NCBI RefSeq assembly: GCF_024461735.1
Contig: NZ_JANGAD010000006.1
Location: 163,739-227,738, forward strand
Direction of reading: 5' to 3'
Source of the DNA: Anaerotignum propionicum
Lineage (GTDB): Bacteria > Bacillota > Clostridia > Lachnospirales > Anaerotignaceae
DNA length: 64,000 nt
Shown in pieces: positions 54,593-63,999 of this stretch. The position numbers and the translations under genes are program-made. Position 1 is the first letter of the stretch; every line of letters begins with the position of its first letter. The notes under the pieces were generated by a model. The model made no database searches and had not been told where the DNA came from. It was given only the letters and a program-made list of their open reading frames with translations.

Positions 54593-56218
54593 ATGAAGTT
54601 TTTTATATATAGTCGTAAATCTGTTTACACAGGTAAAGGTGAAAGCATTGACAATCAAATTGAAATGTGTAAGCAATATATATATTCAAAATTTCCAGAT
54701 GCTACAAACACCCATATTTCAATTTATGAAGATGAAGGCTTTTCTGCTAAAAATACAGAGAGGCCTCAATTTCAAAAAATGCTCAGGGATATTAAATTAC
54801 AAAAACCTGACTATATTGTTTGTTATCGATTAGACCGAATTAGTCGTAATGTAAGTGACTTTTCCTCACTCATCGAAGAACTAAACCTGCGCAATATCTC
54901 TTTCATCTGTATCAAAGAAGAATTTGACACATCAAAGCCTATGGGAAAGGCAATGATGTTTATTGCCTCTGTTTTTGCCCAATTGGAGCGAGAGACCATC
55001 GCAGAGCGAGTAAGAGATAATATGATGATGCTTGCCCGCACCGGGCGTTGGTTGGGTGGCACTACACCCACCGGTTATACCTCTGAAAAACTTCAAGAAT
55101 TGGTTATTGATGGCAAGATAAAGACATCCTGCAAATTAAAAGATAATCCAGAGGAGCTCCTTGCAGTGGATTTAATTTTTCAAAAATACTTGGAGTACAA
55201 AAGCATCTCTGCTGTAAGTAAATATTTAATCAGCCAAAACATAAAATCACGGAATGGAAAATACTATTCCCTTCTTGGAATTAAGGATATCTTACAAAAT
55301 CCAGTATACTGCATTGCCGATCAGGATGCCCGTAACTATTTTGTTAAAGAAAATGCCGATGTATGTTTTGAAGAAAAAGACTGCTCTAATAGATATGGGC
55401 TAATTTCCTATAACAAAAGGGATTATAAGAAAAAGCATGCACCAAGACAAGCCATTGATAAGTGGATTATTTCCATGGGAAAGCATAAAGGGCGTATTGA
55501 GGGAAAAAAATGGGTGGAAGTTCAAGCTATTATAACAGAAAACATTCCCACCGGAAAAAAGCCCTCAAAAATACATAATGATTATTCCCTGCTTTCAGGG
55601 CTCATTTATTGTGATAACTGTGGCGGCCGTATGTTTGCAAAACAACGCACAGATAAGTCTGCAAACTCCGTGTTGTTTGATTATATTTGCCATAGCAAGC
55701 TTCGTGGTGGAAAAAATCTATGTGCTTGTCAAAATTTAAATGGGCAGGAAACGGATGCGGCCGTTTGTCAGCATCTAATAGATTACATCATTGAAGATTC
55801 AAGTATCCTTAAGCTGTTAGAGACCCTAAAACGTGATATACAAAAGGAAGAAACAGAAAGCCCCTCAGAACGAATTCAGGTCAATATCAAAAAATGTAGC
55901 GATGAAATGGATAATTTGGTAAATTCAATTTCCGAAACTAAGCCTAGCCCAATTCTTCTAGAAAAAATAAATATTAAAATGCAACATTTAGAGCAGGAAT
56001 TAATTGAGCTGAAAGAAAAGCAATATCAAGCACAGCAATATGACTTAGAAACCGAAAATTATAAGCAAAAAAAAGATTTTTTAATTTCCAGCCTTTCAAA
56101 TTTGAAGAACAACTTTTCAGAATTAACAATTCAGGAGAAGCGAGCCTTCATAAAACTGCTGGTACCCAAAATGATATGGGACGGAGAAAACCTGCATATT
56201 TTTATATTCAGCAAATAA
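54593..56218 (+). CDS. Large serine recombinase of element 2
   Basis: 541 residues. Resolvase domain with catalytic Ser10 in FIYSRKS, ESIDNQIEMC, RLDRISRNVSDF and FAQLERETIAERV. The recombinase domain has TPTGYTSEK and IKDILQNPVYCIADQ. A zinc ribbon uses Cys340, 343, 366 and 377/379, and a C-terminal coiled coil (about 440-510) completes the integrase architecture. The YSRKS start group is different from recombinase 1. The ATG at 54593 follows AAAGGTGGTGA. The gene ends 68 bases before the right core, as in element 1. Confidence 0.95.
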   Translation: MKFFIYSRKSVYTGKGESIDNQIEMCKQYIYSKFPDATNTHISIYEDEGFSAKNTERPQFQKMLRDIKLQKPDYIVCYRLDRISRNVSDFSSLIEELNLRNISFICIKEEFDTSKPMGKAMMFIASVFAQLERETIAERVRDNMMMLARTGRWLGGTTPTGYTSEKLQELVIDGKIKTSCKLKDNPEELLAVDLIFQKYLEYKSISAVSKYLISQNIKSRNGKYYSLLGIKDILQNPVYCIADQDARNYFVKENADVCFEEKDCSNRYGLISYNKRDYKKKHAPRQAIDKWIISMGKHKGRIEGKKWVEVQAIITENIPTGKKPSKIHNDYSLLSGLIYCDNCGGRMFAKQRTDKSANSVLFDYICHSKLRGGKNLCACQNLNGQETDAAVCQHLIDYIIEDSSILKLLETLKRDIQKEETESPSERIQVNIKKCSDEMDNLVNSISETKPSPILLEKINIKMQHLEQELIELKEKQYQAQQYDLETENYKQKKDFLISSLSNLKNNFSELTIQEKRAFIKLLVPKMIWDGENLHIFIFSK

Positions 56219-56261
56219 CCAAAATAACCCTCACCCCATGCAATCAAAGAACAAATCACTA

Positions 56262-56305
56262 AACTTTCCTTTTGTTTGGTGGCGCATTTCCAACATTAAT
56301 TGCAA
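56262..56305 (+). repeat. attR of element 2
   Basis: GTTTGGTGGCGCA-TT-TCCAACATTAA around the core TT at 56287-56288. The left arm belongs to the element; the right arm is feoB segment 3. Confidence 0.8.
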
Positions 56306-57015
56306 TGATTACAATGTTTTTTATTGGTACAGCGGGAGGGCTTTTACCCTCTATTGCTTCCTCAGTCTTACTAACTGCATTTATTTTATTAGGCATTATA
56401 ATGACCTTTGTTGTAACAAAATTACTTTCCAAAACAATTTTAAAAGGTGTTCCCTCCTCTTTCACTTTGGAGATGCCACCTTATCGAAGACCTCAAATTG
56501 GAAAAGTAATTATTCGTTCCATTTTTGATAGAACCCTATTTGTTTTAGGCAGAGCAATTGTTGTTGCAGCCCCAGCAGGTTTGGTAATATGGCTCATGGC
56601 AAACATAAGCATAAATAATATAAGCGTGCTGAATCATTGTGCCTCGTTCTTAAATCCCTTTGCCCAACTAATGGGATTGGATGGCGTGATTCTGTTGGCA
56701 TTTATCCTAGGCTTTCCTGCCAATGAGATTGTCATTCCAATTATCATCATGGCCTATATGTCCCAGGGAAGTCTGCTTGAACTAGATAGCCTTACTCAAT
56801 TAAAAGAATTATTCGTCAACCATGGTTGGACTTGGATTACAGCAGTCAGCACCATGTTGTTTTCCCTGATGCACTGGCCCTGCTCAACTACATTGCTTAC
56901 CATAAAAAAAGAAACAAACAGTTGGAAATGGACGGCACTAGCCGTAATTATACCAACGGCAATTGGTATTTCTGTTTGCATTTTATTTGCTAACATTGCA
57001 AAGCTTTTCATTTGA
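56289..57015 (+). CDS. feoB: FeoB segment 3 of 3 (C-terminal membrane domain)
   Basis: Encodes about 242 residues after the shared TT, starting PTLIAMITMFFIGTAGG. Several membrane helices follow, including IGKVIIRSIFDRTLFVLGRAI, the second GATE-like repeat with GFPANEIVIPIIIMAYMS, and SLMHWPCSTTLLTIKKE, all hallmarks of the FeoB C-terminus. It opens in frame from segments 2 and 1 and ends at a normal stop. Without excision it has no promoter or ribosome site of its own. The full joined protein would be 714 residues. Confidence 0.95.
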
Positions 57016-57163
57016 TCAAAAGCGATCCCCATGTTTACTTGATCATCCCATAATCCCCCTTTGAGATGCATCAAAAAACCCAGCTTTTGAAGGAACCTGT
57101 TGAAATCATTTTTGCTGTATGAAAAGCAAAGCTTTCTGAATTCTATGCATTAACTCCTTATAC

Positions 57164-57215
57164 AAAAAACAGGAAGTTTCAAGGCATTTTCGCCTCAGAA
57201 CTTACCTGTTTTTTT
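57164..57215. terminator. Bidirectional terminator between feoB and pflB
   Basis: AAAAAACAGG.AAGTTTC pairs with GAACTT.CCTGTTTTTTT, with an inner AGGC/GCCT helix. It serves feoB segment 3 and pflB. Confidence 0.75.
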
Positions 57216-57330
57216 CTATCATCTTAAATAACTCGAAGAAGGAAAGAGAAACCCATTGGAGGGACTCCCTGTTCCTCTATACTCTCAAATTTTTGAAATA
57301 ATGATACATCCTTTTTATTACCCAGCAACA

Positions 57331-59562
57331 TTACATGGTTTCATGGAAAGTTCTTTTGATAACCTCTAACTGCTGATCACGGCTTAAACGATTAAAGTTT
57401 ACCGCATATCCGGAAACACGGATGGTAAGCGTAGGATATCTCTCGGGATTTTCCATAGCATCAATTAAAATATCACGGTTCATTACATTCACATTCAGAT
57501 GATGAGCCCCTTGTATAAAATAGCCATCCAGTATATGAATTAAGTTCTCAATCCGCTGTCCTTCTTCCTTGCCCAGTGCATCAGGTACAACAGAAAATGT
57601 ATTGGAAACGCCATCCTGACAAACGTTTCTATAAGGAATTTTCGCCACAGAGTTTAAGGATGCCAAAGCACCATTTTCGTCCCGTCCATGCATGGGGTTT
57701 GCTCCCGGTGCAAGGGGTTCTCCATATTTTCTACCATCAGGAGTACTACCTGTTTTTTTGCCATACATTACGTTACTGGTGATGGTCAAAGCAGACAAGG
57801 TATGCTTTGCATTGCGATAAATGGGGTGCTTTTTCAGCGCATTGGAAAAATGGGTTGCTATCTCCACTGCAATATCATCCACTCTATCGTCATCATTACC
57901 GTATTTAGGGAAATCTCCCTCTACCTGAAAGTCCACCGTTACACCATGTTCATCACGAATAGGGGTAACCTTTGCATATTTTATGGCTGAAAGGGAATCT
58001 GCCGCTACGGAAATTCCTGCTATACCAAAGGCTGTAAGACGTTCTACATCCCTATCGTGCAACGCCATCTGGCTTGCTTCATAAGCATATTTATCGTGCA
58101 TATAGTGAATGATGTTTATGCTGTCAACATACAACTCAGCCACATAGTCCATAACTTTTTTATAGCGCTCAAGAACCTCTTCATAGTCCAATACATCTGC
58201 TTGGATAGGTTCAATGTTAGGCACAACAGGTATTTTTTGCAATTCATCCACGCCACCGTTTACTGCCAAAAGAAGGGATTTAGCAATGTTTGCCCTTGCG
58301 CCAAAAAACTGCATCTGCTTACCTACACGCATGGCGGAAACACAGCAGGATATGGCGTAATCATCCCCATACAAAGGTCGCATCACATCATCATTTTCGT
58401 ATTGAATCGAGTCTGTTTCTATACTCATTTTTGAGCAGTATTCCTTGAAGGGATGAGGCAAATCTCTGCTCCAAAGCACCGTCATATTTGGCTCGGGAGC
58501 AGTTCCCAAATTGGTTAAAGTATGAAGGTAGCGGAAAGAGTTTTTTGTAACCAGAGGCTCGCCATTTAAACTGATTCCACCAATTGCCTCTGTAATCCAA
58601 GTCGGATCGCCACCAAACAATTCATTGTACTCCGGTGTTCTTAAATGACGCACCAATCTTAACTTGATAATAAATTGGTCAATTAATTCCTGTGCCTCTT
58701 TTTCCGAAAGAACTCCATTTTTCAAATCTCTTTCGATGTAAATATCTAAAAATGTGGATGTACGTCCCAAAGAAATTGCAGCACCATTATTTTCTTTTAC
58801 TCCGGCGAGATACGCCATATACAAAAACTGCACTGCTTCCTTAGCATCTTTCGCAGGTTTACTAAGGTCAACACCATATTTCAAAGCCATGGACTTCATC
58901 TCTTTTAAAGCCTTTATTTGCATGCTCAATTCTTCTCTTGTACGAATACGTTCATCGGTCATTGCACCGTCAAACTCAGCTAATTCCCTTTCCTTTTCCT
59001 GCATTAGGAAATCTACTCCATACAAAGAGACCCTTCTATAATCCCCAATCACACGGCCACGGCCATAAGCATCAGGCAACCCTGTCAGCAGTCCAACATG
59101 TCTTGCCACCTTCGTCCTTTCGGGATAGGCATCAAAAACACCTTCGTTATGAGACTTTCTGTAGGCGTGAAAATTTTTCTCCACTTCCCCATTTAATTGA
59201 TACCCATATTGATCCAGTGCGCTTGTGGCCATCTTTAAACCGCCATATAAATTTACAATTCGTTTTAATGGAGCATCTGTCTGCAAACCCAAAATCAATT
59301 CGTTTTTTTTATCAATATAGCCGGGAGCAAAATTATCAATGCCGGAGATTATGTCAGTTTCAACATCCAAGATGCCAGTTTTCATTTCTTCTACAATCAA
59401 TTGATGGCACTTATCCCAAAGCTTTTTTGTTCTATCAGTAACCTCTTCTAAAAAAGAGTCGTCGCCATCATAAAGGGAATAGTTTTTCTGAATAAAATTA
59501 CGAACGTCAATTTCTTTTGTCCATCTGCCTGTTTCAAATCCCTGCCATGCCAATATATTCAT
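57331..59562 (-). CDS. pflB: Formate C-acetyltransferase (pyruvate formate-lyase)
   Basis: 743 residues. The catalytic Cys pair is in [13 protein letters not shown] and the glycyl radical site is RVSGYAVNF (Gly718). It converts pyruvate and CoA to acetyl-CoA and formate in the cytoplasm, the central fermentative step. Follows its activating enzyme gene after 22 bases. Regulated by the upstream ZTP riboswitch. Confidence 0.97.
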   Translation of the reverse strand: MNILAWQGFETGRWTKEIDVRNFIQKNYSLYDGDDSFLEEVTDRTKKLWDKCHQLIVEEMKTGILDVETDIISGIDNFAPGYIDKKNELILGLQTDAPLKRIVNLYGGLKMATSALDQYGYQLNGEVEKNFHAYRKSHNEGVFDAYPERTKVARHVGLLTGLPDAYGRGRVIGDYRRVSLYGVDFLMQEKERELAEFDGAMTDERIRTREELSMQIKALKEMKSMALKYGVDLSKPAKDAKEAVQFLYMAYLAGVKENNGAAISLGRTSTFLDIYIERDLKNGVLSEKEAQELIDQFIIKLRLVRHLRTPEYNELFGGDPTWITEAIGGISLNGEPLVTKNSFRYLHTLTNLGTAPEPNMTVLWSRDLPHPFKEYCSKMSIETDSIQYENDDVMRPLYGDDYAISCCVSAMRVGKQMQFFGARANIAKSLLLAVNGGVDELQKIPVVPNIEPIQADVLDYEEVLERYKKVMDYVAELYVDSINIIHYMHDKYAYEASQMALHDRDVERLTAFGIAGISVAADSLSAIKYAKVTPIRDEHGVTVDFQVEGDFPKYGNDDDRVDDIAVEIATHFSNALKKHPIYRNAKHTLSALTITSNVMYGKKTGSTPDGRKYGEPLAPGANPMHGRDENGALASLNSVAKIPYRNVCQDGVSNTFSVVPDALGKEEGQRIENLIHILDGYFIQGAHHLNVNVMNRDILIDAMENPERYPTLTIRVSGYAVNFNRLSRDQQLEVIKRTFHETM

Positions 59563-59584
59563 GTTTTCAATCCTCTCTTTGTCT

Positions 59585-60298
59585 TTAGGAAATGCTATCT
59601 AAAATCAATTTCTGAAGTTGTTTCGTCTTTTCTTTGCACATGGGTGGCGTATCTTTCAGCGGATAATCAACCCCCATAACAGTGTATTTTTCCACACCTA
59701 ACGTGTGATATGGCAGAAGCTCTATCTTTTTCACATTTGGAATTGTTTTGATGTAGCCTCCAAGCCCTATGATATGTGCCTCACTGTCTGTAACGTCAGG
59801 TACGACCACATGGCGTATCCAAAGAGGCGTTTCACTTTTTTTCACTGCATTCAAAAAATCTGTGGGAACAGAAAAATCGCCCCCCGTTAAAGCTTTATAT
59901 TCTTCTGGTAAATAGTGCTTTACATCAAACAACACGAAATCTGTAACTTCTAAAAGCTCCTGATAATTTCCAAATCCATAACCTGCCGTATCCAGACAAG
60001 TGGATATATTTTCCTTTTTACATGCTCGAAATAATTCTGTTACAAACTCAATTTGCAAAAGCGGTTCACCACCGGAGCAAGTCACACCCCCTGTATCACC
60101 AAAATAGGGTTGAAAACGCCTCAGCTTTTTCATTATTTCGTTCACATCTACTTCTTTTCCCCCTTGCAACTGCCAAGTATCAGGGTTATGGCAATACTTG
60201 CAACGCAACCCACAGCCTTGGAGAAACAGAACGCTTCTTATGCCGGGGCCATCCACCAATCCCATGGATTCAATGGAGTGAATTTTACCTTTTTGCAC
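59585..60298 (-). CDS. pflA: Pyruvate formate-lyase activating enzyme
   Basis: 237 residues, a radical SAM enzyme with cluster motif CGLRCKYC (CX3CX2C) near residue 30, then [13 protein letters not shown]. It makes the glycyl radical on PflB. Precedes pflB on the same strand, right after the riboswitch. AGAGGTG is before the ATG. Confidence 0.97.
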   Translation of the reverse strand: MQKGKIHSIESMGLVDGPGIRSVLFLQGCGLRCKYCHNPDTWQLQGGKEVDVNEIMKKLRRFQPYFGDTGGVTCSGGEPLLQIEFVTELFRACKKENISTCLDTAGYGFGNYQELLEVTDFVLFDVKHYLPEEYKALTGGDFSVPTDFLNAVKKSETPLWIRHVVVPDVTDSEAHIIGLGGYIKTIPNVKKIELLPYHTLGVEKYTVMGVDYPLKDTPPMCKEKTKQLQKLILDSIS

Positions 60299-60327
60299 AT
60301 AATCACCTCTTTCTAGTTCAAAATTTT

Positions 60328-60424
60328 GAATTAGAAAAAGCCGACAATCCGGGCTTTTTCTGCCCAGACGGTCGGCTTGTTAGTGATTATACTTCACGTG
60401 GTTGAACCCACTTTTCCGTCAGTC
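60328..60424 (-). ncRNA. ZTP (pfl motif) riboswitch before pflA
   Basis: On the minus strand the leader reads AGTGGGTTCAACCACGTGAA, then GTATAATCACTAACAAGCC, then GACCGTCTGGGCA, matching the 3' conserved core of the pfl/ZTP riboswitch. It runs into a strong hairpin (60338-60378: AAGCCGAC..GTC.GGGC with GCCC.GAT.GTCGGCTT) and five U. ZTP signals folate shortage, and pfl supplies formate. It would switch transcription termination. Confidence 0.75.
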
Positions 60425-60850
60425 ATATAATCTATGAAATGATTCTAGCATGCTTATTTTTTATTGTCAATGAAATTTATTCAATTTAAAAAAGAAAATA
60501 AATTGTTATCAAAAATTTTTTTAGATGTTTAAAATTCATTTCCTACTCATCGATTAAGCAAGCACAATTATAAAAAATCTATATAATTGAAACTATTGAA
60601 AAAGCGATAAGTAAACATTTTCGCCCTCTGATATTAACAACAATTGATTCATTTTTAATCCTTAAATCATTGGAATTATTAACCATTTTATGGTAAAATC
60701 AGTAAAAGCCAACATTGTAAAATCCCTAAAACGTAAAACACATTATTTTTTTTTATTAATTATGACGAAAAAAGAAAAATATATAGATTCTTTCTATATT
60801 TTTGCTATAATGATTGCGAAGAGGTTGATAAAGAAAAAAGGAGGAAAGTA
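60421..60850. other. Divergent promoter region pflA / LysR
   Basis: About 430 AT-rich bases. An extended -10 box, TGC-TATAAT (60803-60811), fits the LysR gene. No certain pfl promoter was chosen. Confidence 0.45.
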
Positions 60851-61735
60851 ATGAATTTAAATCAATTATACTATTTTAAAACTTTGGCTGAGTTGGAGCA
60901 TTACACAAAAGCTTCGGAAAGATTAAATATCTCCCAGCCAACATTAAGCCATTCTATCGCTGCTATGGAAAAAGAATTGGGGGCAAATCTTTTTGAAAAG
61001 CAGGGACGGAATGTGGTTTTAACAAAGTATGGAAGAATTTATATGTTTTATGTGGAAAACGCATTGACTCAGTTGGAATTGGGGAAAAATCAAATTGAAA
61101 GACTTATTACAGTGGGGGGTGGACATGTAGGCCTTGCATACATGACCTCTGTGGGGGCAAATTTTGTACCGGAAATTATCGCAGGTTTTTTGGATGATCC
61201 CCAGAATAAGAATATCTCTTTTTCTTGTTATGAAGGAAATACAAAAACATTGCTTTACAATCTGAAAAGAGAAAAATATGATCTGGTCTTCTGCTCAATG
61301 GTTGAAAATGAAAGTGACGTTGAATTTATCCCTGTTTTTGAACAAGGATTGGTTGTAATCGTCCCCGAAAATCATGCTTTAGCAGGAAAAAAGAAAGTGA
61401 GCATTCAAGATATTTGCCCTTATCCTTTGATCTGCTATACAAAGGAAAGTGGTATGAGACGGATTATCGATGACTTGTTTTCAAAAGCCCAAATTATGCC
61501 TAATATTCTTTGCCAGTTCGAAGATGTCAACTCAATGGCAGGTCTGGTACAAGCAAACCAAGGAATTGCCATTATTACTGACAACCCAACGATACAAAAC
61601 TACAATGTAGTAAAATTAGATTTGGACACTGCTTATTCTAAGCGCATGGTTTATCTAGCCTATGTGGTAAATAGATATTTACCACCTGCAGTTGAAAAAT
61701 TTAAGGAACATATATTGGGAACAACTAAAAAATAA
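60851..61735 (+). CDS. LysR family transcriptional regulator
   Basis: 294 residues. The N-terminal helix-turn-helix LNQLYYFKTLAELEHYTKASERLNISQPTLSHSIAAMEKELG is classic LysR. An effector-binding domain of about 200 residues follows (GHVGLAYMTSVGANFVPEII, GLVVIVPENHALAG). AGGAGG is before the ATG. It is divergent from the pfl operon and convergent with hcp. Its targets cannot be read. Confidence 0.93.
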   Translation: MNLNQLYYFKTLAELEHYTKASERLNISQPTLSHSIAAMEKELGANLFEKQGRNVVLTKYGRIYMFYVENALTQLELGKNQIERLITVGGGHVGLAYMTSVGANFVPEIIAGFLDDPQNKNISFSCYEGNTKTLLYNLKREKYDLVFCSMVENESDVEFIPVFEQGLVVIVPENHALAGKKKVSIQDICPYPLICYTKESGMRRIIDDLFSKAQIMPNILCQFEDVNSMAGLVQANQGIAIITDNPTIQNYNVVKLDLDTAYSKRMVYLAYVVNRYLPPAVEKFKEHILGTTKK

Positions 61736-61768
61736 ATTTGCCTTGGGCGTATATACTAAGACTACAAT

Positions 61769-61808
61769 CCCCTACAATGATGTATACATCTATTGTAGGG
61801 GTATTTTT
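61769..61808 (+). terminator. Terminator of the LysR gene
   Basis: CCCCTACAAT (61769-61778) and ATTGTAGGGG (61792-61801) around GATGTATACATC, followed by TATTTTTTAG. Confidence 0.85.
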
Positions 61809-62035
61809 TAGTTAACAAAAAAAGCACATCCTTTTGTATACAATTGCCCTTTAAGGACTTGCTCTCTTTCGCCCATTTAATATGCGGTTGCCTATGGCTT
61901 TTTTCAGTGATCTGCCATTTTAAAGAGGATGTCCTTTCCAATGGCAAAGGGAGTATAACAATCTATTTCTGAATCATCTGCTTACTATATTATAACAGTA
62001 CAAAAAACAATTCCGCACCCTTAATTTTATGGAAT

Positions 62036-62073
62036 TAAAAAATCCTGCTGACACTATCAGCAGGACTTTTTCT
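62036..62073 (-). terminator. Terminator of hcp
   Basis: TCCTGCTGA pairs with TCAGCAGGA, with U/A-rich tails on both strands. It lies just after the hcp stop. Confidence 0.85.
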
Positions 62074-62075
62074 AA

Positions 62076-63704
62076 TTATGCCATGAATAATTTAATATCC
62101 TCATCTACTGTACCAATACCGCTGATTCCAAAGCTTTCAACTAGAACCTTAGCAACATTGGGTGATAAAAATCCTGGAAGTGTTGGTCCCAAATGGATAT
62201 TTTTCACACCAAGATACAACAGAGCCAACAAAACAATAACTGCTTTTTGCTCATACCAAGCAATATTGTATACAATTGGAAGCTCATTGATATCATCAAG
62301 GCCAAATACTTCTTTTAATTTCATTGCGATAACTGCGAGGGAATAGGAATCGTTACACTGACCTGCATCCAATACCCTTGGGATGCCCCCAATATCCCCT
62401 AATTGCAACTTATTATAACGGTACTTTGCACAGCCGGCAGTAAGGATTACTGTATCCTTTGGAAGCTTTTCAGCAAATTCCGTATAATACACTCTGGATT
62501 TCATCCTGCCATCGCAACCAGCCATTACAAAAAACTTTTTAATTGCTCCGGATTTTACTGCATCAACCACTTTGTCTGCCAAAGCAAATACCTGATTATG
62601 TGCAAAGCCACCAACAATACTGCCTGTTTCGATTTCTTCTGGTGTTGGTAAAGTTTTTGCAAGGGCAATGATCTCTGAGAAATCCTTCTTTCCATTTTCA
62701 TCAGCTATAATATGCTTGCAGTCAGGATAACCGCTGGAGCCTGTTGTAAAAATTCTTCCTCTGACTTCTTCACTTCTTGGAGGAACAATACAGTTGGTTG
62801 TAAACAGAATCGGTCCATGGAAGGATACAAATTCATCGATTTGCTTCCACCATGCATTGCCGTAGTTGCCAGCAAAGTTGCTGTATTTCTTAAAGGCAGG
62901 ATAGTAATGTGCAGGCAGCATCTCACTATGGGTATATACATCCACTCCTGTATCCTTTGTTTGCTCCAAAAGCTGTTCCAAATCCGTCAAATCGTGACCG
63001 GAAATCAGTATAGCAGGATTTTTTCTAACACCAATATTTACCTCTGTGATTTCAGGATTACCATATTTAGATGTATTTGCCTCGTCAAGAAGTGCCATGG
63101 CCTTTACACCGTACTCACCTGTTTTTAGGGTAAGTGCAACCAAATCGTTAGCCGTAAGTGTATCATCCAATGTTGCCGCTAACGCTTCATAAATAAATGC
63201 GTTAATATCCAAATTTACCTTGCCAAGGTTTCTCGCATGCTCTGTATATGCAGCCATACCCTTAACGCCATAAATAATCATTTCTCTTAAAGAACGTACA
63301 TCTTCATTTTCTGTAGCCAAAACACCAATGCCCGATGCTTTTGTCAGCATAGACTCTGTAGAATCTACTGTAAAAGTTGCAGCATCGTGTAATCCACCTA
63401 TGGATACCTTTTCTTTTAATGCATCACGCATACCAAGCACCTTTTGAATCTGGGCAATAATTGCGGCATCATCAAAATTTGCATTGGTTATTGTAATAAA
63501 CAGGCTGTTAATGACCTCATCGTTAATGCCGCCAAGCTCATTTACATCCAGCTTTCCTTTCACAATAATTTCAGAAATTCCCTTTACAGTATAAATCAAT
63601 AAATCCTGCAGCTTCGCAGTCCCTTCTGTTTTACCGCATACCCCTCTAACCATGCATCCTTTTCCACCTGTTGTTTCTTGACACTGATAGCAAAACATAC
63701 TCAT
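62076..63704 (-). CDS. hcp: Hydroxylamine reductase / hybrid-cluster protein
   Basis: 542 residues. The N-terminal cluster motif [19 protein letters not shown] holds a [4Fe-4S] cluster. Hybrid-cluster ligands are visible in [37 protein letters not shown] and [10 protein letters not shown]. The enzyme reduces hydroxylamine in vitro and, in other bacteria, handles nitric oxide and S-nitrosylation. The ATG at 63704 with GGAGG upstream is used rather than longer frames. A perfect 20-bp palindrome lies about 90 bases upstream. Confidence 0.95.
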   Translation of the reverse strand: MSMFCYQCQETTGGKGCMVRGVCGKTEGTAKLQDLLIYTVKGISEIIVKGKLDVNELGGINDEVINSLFITITNANFDDAAIIAQIQKVLGMRDALKEKVSIGGLHDAATFTVDSTESMLTKASGIGVLATENEDVRSLREMIIYGVKGMAAYTEHARNLGKVNLDINAFIYEALAATLDDTLTANDLVALTLKTGEYGVKAMALLDEANTSKYGNPEITEVNIGVRKNPAILISGHDLTDLEQLLEQTKDTGVDVYTHSEMLPAHYYPAFKKYSNFAGNYGNAWWKQIDEFVSFHGPILFTTNCIVPPRSEEVRGRIFTTGSSGYPDCKHIIADENGKKDFSEIIALAKTLPTPEEIETGSIVGGFAHNQVFALADKVVDAVKSGAIKKFFVMAGCDGRMKSRVYYTEFAEKLPKDTVILTAGCAKYRYNKLQLGDIGGIPRVLDAGQCNDSYSLAVIAMKLKEVFGLDDINELPIVYNIAWYEQKAVIVLLALLYLGVKNIHLGPTLPGFLSPNVAKVLVESFGISGIGTVDEDIKLFMA

Positions 63705-63789
63705 GGCTTTTCCTCCTTTTTCGTCCCTATTTTTTCTACATTTTTCCAAAAAACTTCTATTCCCAGTATACAAGTATCAATTGCATTAG

Positions 63790-63809
63790 TCTGTTGTATA
63801 TACAACAGA
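63790..63809 (-). promoter_or_regulatory. Palindromic operator-like site before hcp
   Basis: TCTGTTGTATATACAACAGA is a perfect 20-bp palindrome 86 bases before the hcp start. The regulator is unknown; nitrosative-stress regulators of the CRP/FNR (HcpR) type control hcp elsewhere but use other motifs. Confidence 0.6.
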
Positions 63810-63952
63810 AAAAATACTTTTTTGTAATTTTTGGGATTACACTGCCGTTTGTTTTTGTAAGAAATTGTTCATTTAGCTTTTAAAAAAATTTTTTTATCAA
63901 ATAGATTGAGCCCAATAGCTCCGTCTTCCAAAAAATAAAGGCAATAATCATC

Positions 63953-63999
63953 ACCACCAGCTCAGCTGGTGGTTTGCTCTGCCCCTAGAAGGGGCTTTT
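63953..63999 (+). repeat. Two hairpins at the window end, possible IS200/IS605 terminus
   Basis: ACCACCAGCT-C-AGCTGGTGGT (63953-63973) followed by GCCCC-TAGAA-GGGGC with TTTTA (63981-63999). Paired hairpins of this type resemble the ends of IS200/IS605 elements. The transposase would lie beyond the window. A terminator pair is the alternative. Confidence 0.3.

Larger units (their letters stand above)
35854..56288 (+). mobile_element. feoB-interrupting element 2 (20,435 bp, serine recombinase)
   Basis: Bounded by core TT at 35852-35853 and 56287-56288. The element arms, read from the right end CTTTCCTTTTGTTTGGTGGC and the complement of the left end, agree at 16 of 23 positions around TT, giving a long dyad attP. 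Removal restores TTT (Phe) and the motif CNGR-F-PTLIAM in frame. The recombinase gene ends 68 bases before the right core. Cargo: S41 peptidase, TM1266-type regulator, hydE, hydG, hydF, 1700-residue SLH protein, two-component system, PQQ-type dehydrogenase, small basic protein and chemotaxis receptor. No phage or transfer genes seen. Confidence 0.85.

Noticed and set aside
22571..56288. Prophages or integrative conjugative elements
   Set aside because: No capsid, tail, terminase, relaxase, T4SS or replication genes are seen in either element; the cargo is metabolic, regulatory and surface genes.
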